The notes beneath the pieces are model-generated. The model was not told the origin of the DNA. It did no database searches and saw only the letters and a list, made by a program, of their open reading frames with translations. A program made the position numbers and the translations under genes. Positions 43,972 through 51,056 of a DNA stretch of 64,000 bases are shown piece by piece. Within the stretch, counting starts at the first letter, position 1; every line of letters starts with the position of its first letter. The stretch is from RYN-111 sp963760125 (lineage in GTDB: Bacteria; Actinomycetota; Actinomycetes; Mycobacteriales; SCTD01): positions 322,980 through 386,979 of the forward strand of contig CAVXBV010000014.1 of the NCBI GenBank assembly GCA_963760125.1, in the 5' to 3' direction.

Positions 43972-44685
43972 GTGGAAGCCATCACGTACGCGTCCTACCT
44001 CCGGGTCGAGGACCTGCTGGAGCTGCAGCAGGAGCCCCGAGCGCACGACGAGCTGCTTTTCGTCGTGCTGCACCAGAGCCACGAGCTCTGGTTCAAGCTC
44101 GCGCTGCACGAGCTCGACGAGGCGATCCGCCTCATCGACGCTGAGGCCTTTCCGGAGGCGGAGAGCCGGCTGCGCCGGATCGTGACCGTCATGCGGCAGC
44201 TGGTCGCGCAGTGGGACGTCCTGGGGACGATGACCCCGGCCGGCTACCTGGAGTTCCGGCACGTGCTGGCGGGCGGCAGCGGGTTCCAGTCGGCGCAGTT
44301 CCGCGAGCTCGAGTTCAGCTCCGGGCGCAAGGAGCCGGGCTACCTCACGTCGGCGTGGCTCAGCGACACCGAGCGCGCCCGGCTGGAGCGGCGGCTGTCC
44401 GCGCCGACGCTCGCGGACGCCTTCCACGCCGCGCTGGCGCGGGCCGGGGTCGAGGACGTCGTCGACGTGCTGCGCGCCGGGCCCGGGTTGCTCTCGATGC
44501 TGGCCGAGACGCTGCTGGACTACGACGAGGCGGTCGGTCACTGGCGTCACCGGCATGTGCTCGCCGTCGAGCGTCAGATCGGCCTCAAGCCCGGTACCGG
44601 GGGCTCCAGCGGGGCGGCGTACCTCCGCTCGACCCTGACCCACCGCTTCTTCCCCGAGCTGTGGGAGGCCCGTACTCGGCTGTGA
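43972..44685 (+). CDS. kynA: Tryptophan 2,3-dioxygenase
   Basis: A 237-residue heme enzyme. TYASYLRVEDLLELQ at the start, the substrate-binding HQSHELWFKLALHELDEA (~residues 34-51, with the active-site His and Arg/Tyr neighbourhood), SGFQSAQFRELEF (~100-112) and the heme-ligating His in WRHRHVLAVERQIG (~191-204), followed by GTGGSSGAAYLR that closes over L-tryptophan. It converts L-Trp to N-formylkynurenine with O2, the first step of the kynurenine path. It is shorter than E. coli-like versions (~280) mostly at the N-terminus, as in other actinobacteria. GTG start. Kynurenine formamidase and kynureninase are not next to it. Confidence 0.94.
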   Translation: MEAITYASYLRVEDLLELQQEPRAHDELLFVVLHQSHELWFKLALHELDEAIRLIDAEAFPEAESRLRRIVTVMRQLVAQWDVLGTMTPAGYLEFRHVLAGGSGFQSAQFRELEFSSGRKEPGYLTSAWLSDTERARLERRLSAPTLADAFHAALARAGVEDVVDVLRAGPGLLSMLAETLLDYDEAVGHWRHRHVLAVERQIGLKPGTGGSSGAAYLRSTLTHRFFPELWEARTRL

Positions 44686-44700
44686 CGCGGCTCGGGGTGC

Positions 44701-47247
44701 TCAGCCGACCTTGGTGACGGTGCCGGCGCTCCCGAAGCGCACCGTCGTGGTGCCGCGCGGACCGCAGTAGGTGTACGTGGTCCCAACTCGCGTGTGGGGC
44801 TGGCCGAGGGCCACCAGCACCTGGGCCGGGGTCATGCCCTTGCGCACCTTCTTCACGTCGCCGGTGGTGAGGTCGGCGATGTCGGCGCGGCAGCTGTCAC
44901 CGACGACACCGCTGGCGCGCTCCCACATCTGCAGCATCGCCTCCGGGCCGTTCTCGAGGTCCTTGGTGAAGGCCGCGGCCTGCGACCCCGCCTGCACCTT
45001 GATGTCCTGGACCCAGTCCGGGTAGAGGCCGTAGTGGTCGACACCGGAGGTGTTGACGTCCCAGGTCTTCTGACCGGTGGTCTGCTTGTTGATCGTCGAG
45101 CCGCCGAAGCCGGTGAACGGGTAGGTCACGCCCTTGCCCGCCGCGGGGTTGCGCGGCGCGCCCTGCTGGGAGAACCCGCTGATGTCGGAGCCCCAGCCGA
45201 TGCCGTAGAGGAACCGCGGGTCAGCCTTGGTCCGCAGCTTCCCCCAGCTGCCGAGGAACCCGGAGCTGCCGCCTGCGTGTGGCGTGACCACGCCGCCCAT
45301 GGTGAGGATCCGGACGTAGTTCGCGTCGTCGGCCCAGCTGTGCGAGCTGAGGATCCCGCTGTAGCGCTTGGCCGTGAGGTAGTCGAGCGCCTGCTGCCGC
45401 CCGACGGCGCTCATGTGATCGGGGTCGAAGATCATCCCCCGCTTGACCATCCCGTCCAGGAAGACCTTGCCCAGCGAGGACAGGCCGATCGCGTTGCAGT
45501 GCGGGCCGGCCGGGTAGACGGGGGCGACCCCCGAACCGCCCGCCATCTGCAGGACCCCCGCGAACAGCCCGTCGCGGGCCGGTTCGGCCTTGCCGTCGTC
45601 GACGACGTCGTACTGCCGCTTGTCGTTCTGGACAGGACCGAACGGGGCCTGACAGGTCTGCATCTGCCAGAAGTGGCCCGTCTCCTTGGCGTTGCCGCCG
45701 TTGACGATGACCCCGGTGGCACCGCCGTCCCCGGTGACCCCGGTGAGGGCGTTGTCGAACTTGTTGGTCATCTCCATCTGGCGGACGCCGAGGTCGTACA
45801 CCTCCTGCAGCCGCGTCTCGATCTCCGCAGCCGTGCAGGTGGCGCGACCCTGGAACTCGCGGCACCCCAGCGGGCGGGAGACCTCGATCCCGAGGACCAC
45901 CGCGAGCCGACCGGCGTTCATGGTCGCGCGCGCCTGGACCGGGTCGGTGACGATCCGGAACCACCCGCGCCCGGGGCCGCCGTTCTGCGCGTCGATGAAG
46001 CGCTCGAACTCGTGGGACCGCTGGGCCTCGAGCCGCACGGTCGCCATCTCGTCGCAGGTGACCTTCTTCAGCGGGTAGAGCTCGCAGAGCTGACCGTTCT
46101 GCACGAGCAGGTCGGTCATCATCCGCAAGCCGCCCTGCCAGGAGCGCTGCAGCCAGGTCCAGTAGACCTGCTGGTGGGTGAGCGAGCTGTAGTGGGGCCA
46201 GTAGCCGAACCCCGGGTAGCCCTCGGTCGCGTGGCCGCTGCCGGGGTTCTTCCCGGACACGAAGTCCTCCAGCGCGGAGCCGTACCCGCCGGGGCCGTGG
46301 TCCGGGCAGTCGGTGAGGGCTGCCTTGATGCCGTAGGGGTGCCAGACCCGGCCGCACATGGCCCGGCCGCCGAGGAACTCGAAACTCATCAGGTGCAGGT
46401 GGGAGTCGACGTACCCCTTGCTCTGCTCGTACGACGTGCTCGCCCCGGCAACCGGCCCGGTGATCTGCGTGGCGCCCTCGTCCCAGGCCGTGCAGCCCTT
46501 CGCGGCGGTCAGCACGAACTGCGCGGCCCGGGTGGTCAGGGCCCCGGCGGCAGCCGTCAGGGCGCCGTCGGCACCGGCCACCACCGTCGCAGCGATCGGC
46601 GGGTCGACGACTCCCGCTGCGGCCTCGTCACCGTCGTCGAAGGCCTGCTGGAGGACGAAGGCGGTACCGACCTGCTTGAGGACCCACTCAGCCGAGGAGG
46701 AGGGGGTCGCGGCGACCTTGATGGCGTCACCCCGCGCACCAGCGACCAACGGTGCGGTAGCCGTCTCGCCGATCACGAGCCCGGCGTCGAGTCCGCTCTC
46801 GAGGCCAGGGCGGACCGGGTCGAGCGTCTCGTCCCCGGTGCCCTGGACGTACCCCTTGGCGAACAGGGCCGCCTCCCTCGTCGGCAACGGGTTGTCCCCC
46901 GTGGCCAAGAAGTCGGTCTTCGCGCCGAGCAGGAGGTACTTGCCGAGGTCGAACGCCTGGAAGCGGAACGGCTCGCCCTGGGCTCCGGAGGCGGCGTACG
47001 TCGAGCCCGTGCGGGCGACGAACTTTCCCGAAGCCGCCGAGCGGAGGGTGAAGCAGCCGTTGGCCGGGGCGTACCGGTCGACGGCGGACGGACCACGGGG
47101 CGCCTCGAAGCCCGCCCCCTTCTTGCTCGCTGCGCTCGACAGGGCGTACGGCGTCTCGCCGGTGCGCGTGGCCGCCTGCGACAGGGTCGCGAAAGACCCT
47201 CCCAGGACAGCGGAGGTGACGGTCAGGGCAAGCAGTGCTCGACGCAT
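44701..47247 (-). CDS. Large secreted multidomain protein with M19 (membrane dipeptidase)-like hydrolase core
   Basis: 848 residues with a signal peptide (LLALTVTSAVLGGSFATLSQA). Residues ~60-110 look like a fascin/ricin-type beta-trefoil repeat (CFTLRSAASGKFVAR). The core has the ordered metal ligands of renal-dipeptidase-type enzymes: VDSHLHL (~280-286), the bridging Glu in VLGIEVSRPLG (~455), FDPDHMS (~610), ILSSHSW (~635) and GWGSDISG (~688). The last ~60 residues (VKKVRKGMTPAQVLVALGQP) resemble a SmpA/BamE-type domain. A metal-dependent amide or ester hydrolase acting outside the cell is likely, but the first ligand pair (HLH) differs from the M19 His-x-Asp, so dipeptidase activity is uncertain. 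Similar actinobacterial proteins are often called only 'hypothetical' or coagulation-factor-like. Confidence 0.7.
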   Translation of the reverse strand: MRRALLALTVTSAVLGGSFATLSQAATRTGETPYALSSAASKKGAGFEAPRGPSAVDRYAPANGCFTLRSAASGKFVARTGSTYAASGAQGEPFRFQAFDLGKYLLLGAKTDFLATGDNPLPTREAALFAKGYVQGTGDETLDPVRPGLESGLDAGLVIGETATAPLVAGARGDAIKVAATPSSSAEWVLKQVGTAFVLQQAFDDGDEAAAGVVDPPIAATVVAGADGALTAAAGALTTRAAQFVLTAAKGCTAWDEGATQITGPVAGASTSYEQSKGYVDSHLHLMSFEFLGGRAMCGRVWHPYGIKAALTDCPDHGPGGYGSALEDFVSGKNPGSGHATEGYPGFGYWPHYSSLTHQQVYWTWLQRSWQGGLRMMTDLLVQNGQLCELYPLKKVTCDEMATVRLEAQRSHEFERFIDAQNGGPGRGWFRIVTDPVQARATMNAGRLAVVLGIEVSRPLGCREFQGRATCTAAEIETRLQEVYDLGVRQMEMTNKFDNALTGVTGDGGATGVIVNGGNAKETGHFWQMQTCQAPFGPVQNDKRQYDVVDDGKAEPARDGLFAGVLQMAGGSGVAPVYPAGPHCNAIGLSSLGKVFLDGMVKRGMIFDPDHMSAVGRQQALDYLTAKRYSGILSSHSWADDANYVRILTMGGVVTPHAGGSSGFLGSWGKLRTKADPRFLYGIGWGSDISGFSQQGAPRNPAAGKGVTYPFTGFGGSTINKQTTGQKTWDVNTSGVDHYGLYPDWVQDIKVQAGSQAAAFTKDLENGPEAMLQMWERASGVVGDSCRADIADLTTGDVKKVRKGMTPAQVLVALGQPHTRVGTTYTYCGPRGTTTVRFGSAGTVTKVG

Positions 47248-47305
47248 GCCTGAGGGTTCGACGACGGGGGCCTGACTCCTGCCCACGACAGTCCCGAGAG
47301 CAAGA

Positions 47306-47584
47306 TCACACGCGTACGACGCCGTTGACCGTCCCGTGCTCGTTGGGCACCCAGTCGTCTGCGTGCTCGTCGTCGAACCACTCCCCCGACGCCGTCACAT
47401 AGCGGAACTCCAGGGTGTCTCCCTGGGCCGCGCTGACCGTGGCCTTGAGGGTGCCGTCCTTGGCCCGCGTGAGCGGCTCGGCTGTCCAGTCGTTGAACGA
47501 GCCGGCCAACAGCACCGGCTCGTCTCGCTCGGGCACAGAGAACGTCACGGTCACCTTGTCCAGTCGCTTGCGCTTCGTGATCAC
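47306..47584 (-). CDS. CBM48/AMPK-beta-like glycogen-binding (isoamylase early set) protein
   Basis: A 92-residue single E-set domain: VTVTFSVPERDEPVLLAGSFNDW (two blocks, ~residues 11-33), LTRAKDGTLKATVSA and LEFRYVTASGEWFDD, with the Trp/Asn residues that contact alpha-glucan in AMPK-beta and branching enzymes. It has no catalytic domain, so a carbohydrate-sensing or protein-interaction role is likely. The GTG is preceded by AAGGAGG. The frame remains open and coding-like for ~25 codons upstream (WIEDAVVNQVKEAL) but without a normal start, so an N-terminal extension in the ancestor is possible. Confidence 0.85.
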   Translation of the reverse strand: MITKRKRLDKVTVTFSVPERDEPVLLAGSFNDWTAEPLTRAKDGTLKATVSAAQGDTLEFRYVTASGEWFDDEHADDWVPNEHGTVNGVVRV

Positions 47585-47839
47585 GCCGAGGGCCTCCTTG
47601 ACCTGGTTGACGACCGCATCCTCGATCCATGAGTGGGATTTCTCGCGGATCCGAGGGGCTCATGCCCCGTTAGCCGCTCGATGATGCGGGTGCTTTCACC
47701 TGCAGGCCACCCAGGCGCCGTCGGCAGCTGCCGTGTGCCTTTTTCCTCGTGGTCTGCGGCCCTGTGCACAGGTCAAGTCTCCTTGCACAGCCGCCATTCT
47801 GCGCTTGCTCGTGTGTTCGAACCGGGGTATTGTTGGGGT
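47585..47839. other. Intergenic region upstream of HNH copy 2
   Basis: No gene supported. It contains a GGGG-CTCATG-CCCC stem, a perfect CCTGTGCACAGG palindrome at 47761-47772 and the promoter of HNH copy 2. A T-run (GCCTTTTTCC) near 47736 has no convincing stem before it. Confidence 0.45.
47805..47833 (+). promoter_or_regulatory. Promoter of HNH copy 2 with overlapping LexA-like box; probable leaderless mRNA
   Basis: TTGCTC and TATTGT are 17 bases apart, and the ATG begins six bases after the -10, so transcription would start at or next to the start codon. The 16-mer TTGCTCGTGTGTTCGA (47805-47820) has one perfect LexA half-site and matches TCGAAC-N4-GTTCGA at 9 of 12 positions, the same score and the same kind of overlap as at HNH copy 1. 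Confidence 0.55.
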
Positions 47840-49672
47840 ATGTCGGAGCTCGCTGAACCCCTGTCGCGGTTGGGCCGCGCGGCGGTGCGGTTGGAGGCGT
47901 TGGAGCGGCTGCACGATCAGCAGGCGGTGCTGGAGGTGCAGCTGCGGCAGGAGCTCGTGGCGTTCGCCCAGGACCTGGGGTTCGGGATGCGGGACTACGC
48001 CTGTGACGAGCTCGCGCCGGCGTTGGGTGAGAGCCCCCGCACGATGCAGACCCGGCTGGAGCACGCCCGCCGGTTCGTGGCCTTCCCGGTCGTGATGGCG
48101 CAGGTCGCGCTGCCCCTCGCTGAGGGTGGGTGGAGCATCCGGCACGCCGAGGCGCTGCTGGACGTGATCAGCGGCGTCGGGCTCACCGACGCCCAGCAGG
48201 CGCAGGTCATCGACCTCGTGATCGGGTCGGCCGGGTCGGCGGGTCGGGGGTGGGGTCGCCGCGTCAGGTGCGGCTCGCGGCGCAGGCCGCGGTCATGGTC
48301 ATCGACCCCGAGGCCGCGGCGCGGCGGTTTGAGAAGGCCAAGAAGGACCGGTCGGTGCTCACGGAGGCGTTCAACGACGACGCGATCCTCACCGCGCTGG
48401 GGAGCAAGGGGCAGATCGCGATGCTGTGGGCCGCGATCGACGCCCACGCCGGCCCGCAGCAGCCTGGGGACGGCCGCACCGTGGCGCAGCGCCGGTTCGA
48501 TGCCCTGACCGACCTGGTCTGCGGCCGCGCCCGAGCGACGTCCTGGCAGGCCCTGATCGTGGTCAGCCTCACCACCCTCGAAGGCGGCGAGGAGCCCGCG
48601 GAGATCCCCGGCCTCGGCCTGATCTGTGCCCAGGAGGCCCGCGAGCTCCTCACCCACGCCGAGCTCCGCCGCGTCCTCGTCGACCACGACGGGACGCTCG
48701 TGGCGGTCGACGGCCACACCCACACCCCCGACACCCCCGACCGCGACCGCGACCCGGCGAAGGCGGGGTGTGGCCACAGCCGCCACGAACCTGAGCCCGA
48801 CCCCGAGACCCTCCCACCCGACCTGGCCGGCGGCGTCAACCTCATCGACCTCGCCGACCATGAGGGCGAGCCGTGCGAGGTCGAGGTGCTCGTGGACCAG
48901 CTGACCAGCACCCTCGAGACTCAGCTCCGGGCGTTCCTGAACGCACACACGCTGGTCGGCGCCGCAGGCAGGGCGCACGCCTTCGCCGGAGCCAGTCTTG
49001 GCCGGGTGGAGGAGTTCCGCCCGCACCGGCCGATCCTGATCGACCTCCGGCACCAGCCCCCGGATGAGTCCGACGACCCGGGCGAGGGAGGAAATGGAGG
49101 CGGCGGCGGTGGGGGTGGCTCAGGACCCCCGGAGCCCGGGCCCGAGCCCGAGCCGCCCAGTGACAGCGATCGGCTCTGGAACGACCAGACCCTGGACCGC
49201 GCGGCGTGGGACCACCACGACGGCCTCACCACCCGACCGGTACGAGAGGGAGAGCCCGGACTGCCCCCTGGGCTGCCCACCCCACACCCCCAGCAGAACA
49301 GGGCGGCTGGACCCTCAGCGCCTCACCCGAGCCCACCGCCGGCTGCGCACCGACAAGACCGACACCCGGCCCCTGGAAACCAGCAGCTACCCCTTCAGCC
49401 CCCGCATCGCGAGGTTCCTGAAGATCCGCGACCTCACCTGCACCTTCCCCGCCTGCCCCCGCCTGGCCCGCGACTGCCAAAGCGACCACATCATCCCCTG
49501 GCCCCAAGGACCCACCGCAGCCCGCAACGGCAGCAGCGAATGCACCCACCACCACCAAGCCAAGCACCACTACTTCACCCTCACCCAGCACCCCAACGGC
49601 ACCCTGCAGTGGAACACCCCCCTCGGCCGCACCCACCTCCGACACCCCAGACCCCTCCTCCGCGGCTGGTAG
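47840..49672 (+). pseudogene. DUF222 / 13E12-type HNH protein (copy 2), two frameshifts
   Basis: The reconstructed ~610-residue protein: MSELAEPLSRLGRAAVRLEA start; DUF222 helices (LRQELVAFAQDLGFGMRDYA, SPRTMQTRLEHARRFV, WSIRHAEALLDVI); then, in another frame, SPRQVRLAAQAAVMVIDPEA to LRAFLNAHTLVGAAGRAHAF; a Gly run and Pro/Glu linker; and, back in the first frame, GRLDPQRLTRAHRRLRTDK, the zinc-like CTFPACPRLARDC, and the HNH motif SDHIIPWPQGPT..CTHHHQAKHH. The first shift lies in the G-rich run near 48240-48260, the second between about 49240 and 49305. Both could be homopolymer errors. The HNH end belongs to a different subtype from copy 1. Confidence 0.82.
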
Positions 49673-49729
49673 CCGATCGTCGGGTCACGACGCCACGTAC
49701 ACCACAGCCCAGGAAGGCAACGCGGCCGC

Positions 49730-50359
49730 TCAGCCCAGGCGAAGGACGCGGGTCCGTTTGACGGCAACGCCCTCGAGCTCGCGGGTCGTCGGGAGGTCGT
49801 ACGCGGCGATCTCGACCACGCCGTCCTGCGGGCAGTAATCCCGTCCGGGGTCGCCCAGCAGCACCGGCACCGTGGCTCGGCGCAGGAAGGTCAGGACGCG
49901 GGGCGTCATGTCCCGGTCGTAGAGGACGTCACCGGCCAGGACGACATCGACCTCGGGAACAGACCCGTCCAGCAGGTCCACGCCGGTCCACGTCAGCGTT
50001 CCCGTCCGCAGGTCGAGAGCGTTGGCTGCCACGTTGGCCGCCACGGCCTCCCCGGCCAGCGGGTCGATGTCGGCGGCGAGCACGCTCGCCGCACCGGCGC
50101 GCAGGGCCGCCAGCGCGACGAGGCCCGACCCCGTGGCGAGGTCCAGCACGCGCTTCCCGCAGACCTGCTCGGGGTGGTCGAGGACGTACCTCGCCAGCGC
50201 CTGCCCGCCGAGCCAGGCGAACGCCCAGTAGGGCGGCGCAGAGGCGCCCGTGGCCTCCCACAGGCCCTGCAAGTCGTCCGCCTGGTGCAGGAGCACCTCC
50301 GGCACGCTCGGGGACGGCTCGAGGGCCAGCCAGGAGGCGTACTGCAGGTGAGGGGACAT
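49730..50359 (-). CDS. Class I methyltransferase, nicotinamide/ETF-lysine methyltransferase-like
   Basis: A 209-residue Rossmann methyltransferase: PPYWAFAWLGGQALARYVLD (~residues 34-53) and RVLDLATGSGLVALAALRAG (SAM loop, ~64-83), acidic VLAADIDPLA, and VDVVLAGDVLYDRDM (~132-146). The 'P-Y-WA' block and GDVxYD motif match the protein-lysine methyltransferase group that includes ETFB-KMT and older 'nicotinamide N-methyltransferase-like' annotations. The target protein here is unknown; ETF-beta is possible given the acyl-CoA dehydrogenase genes. The ATG giving MSPHLQYASW is used because longer starts overlap the divergent beta-phosphoglucomutase gene. Confidence 0.82.
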   Translation of the reverse strand: MSPHLQYASWLALEPSPSVPEVLLHQADDLQGLWEATGASAPPYWAFAWLGGQALARYVLDHPEQVCGKRVLDLATGSGLVALAALRAGAASVLAADIDPLAGEAVAANVAANALDLRTGTLTWTGVDLLDGSVPEVDVVLAGDVLYDRDMTPRVLTFLRRATVPVLLGDPGRDYCPQDGVVEIAAYDLPTTRELEGVAVKRTRVLRLG

Positions 50360-50381
50360 GGAGCCAGTCTGCCGGGGCAGG

Positions 50382-51056
50382 ATGATCACTGTGCTCGGAC
50401 TCCCGGACGACGTGACCGCCTGCCTCTTCGACCTCGACGGGGTCCTCACCGACACCGCGTCGGTCCACCGGACCGCCTGGCGGGAGGCCTTCGCCCCCCG
50501 CGCCTTCACCGACGACGACTACCACGCCCACGTCGACGGCAAGCCACGGGACGACGGCGTGCGCGACTTCCTGGCCTCCCTGGGAGAAGACGCGACTCCT
50601 GAGCTCGTGCAGGAAATCGGCGACCGCAAGCAGGCGATGTTCGTCGAGCGCCTGCGTGCCGACGGTGCGGACGTCTACGACGGGAGCAGGCGGTATTTGC
50701 AGGCGTGCGCCGACGCGGGCATCCGGCGGGCTGTCGTCTCCAGCAGCGCCAACTGCGAGGAGGTCCTGCGCGTCACCGGCTTGGCCGATCTCGTCGAGGT
50801 CCGCGTCGACGGTGTGACAGCCCGGGAGCGGTCCCTGCCCGGCAAGCCCGCTCCGGACACCTTCCAGGCGGCCGCCGCCGAGCTCGGACTCCCGCCGTCC
50901 CGCTGTGCGGTCTTCGAGGACGCGCTTGCCGGTGTCGAGGCCGGGCGGGCCGGGGCCTTCGGCCTCGTCGTCGGAGTGGATCGCGTGGGTCAAGGGCCGG
51001 CGCTGAGCAACCACGGGGCTGACCTCGTCGTCACCGACCTGGCCGAGCTGCTGTGA
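50382..51056 (+). CDS. HAD hydrolase, beta-phosphoglucomutase family
   Basis: A 224-residue HAD subfamily IA protein. Nucleophile motif FDLDGVLTDTA (~residues 16-26; first Asp forms the phospho-aspartate, the second is general acid/base), HRTAWREAF cap start, AVVSSSANCEEVL (motif II Ser), GKPAPDTFQAAAAELG (motif III Lys) and AVFEDALAGVEAGRAG (motif IV acidic pair). The HRTAW/VDGKPR cap pattern is that of beta-phosphoglucomutases, which convert beta-glucose 1-phosphate to glucose 6-phosphate. Its stop overlaps the GH65 start, so it processes the phosphorylase product. Start ATG at MITVLGLP. Confidence 0.92.
   Translation: MITVLGLPDDVTACLFDLDGVLTDTASVHRTAWREAFAPRAFTDDDYHAHVDGKPRDDGVRDFLASLGEDATPELVQEIGDRKQAMFVERLRADGADVYDGSRRYLQACADAGIRRAVVSSSANCEEVLRVTGLADLVEVRVDGVTARERSLPGKPAPDTFQAAAAELGLPPSRCAVFEDALAGVEAGRAGAFGLVVGVDRVGQGPALSNHGADLVVTDLAELL

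Noticed and set aside
47640..47720. Possible tRNA or structured RNA near GGGGCTCATGCCCC
   Set aside because: No cloverleaf could be drawn, with no T-loop GGTTCRA or acceptor pairing; only a short stem remains.
47581..47769. Small minus-strand ORF upstream of the CBM48 gene
   Set aside because: No ribosome site, odd composition, and it overlaps the better-supported promoter region of HNH copy 2.
49095..49125. GGC/GGT run in HNH copy 2 as a microsatellite-type repeat
   Set aside because: It encodes an ordinary poly-Gly linker between the DUF222 and HNH parts; no extended repeat unit.
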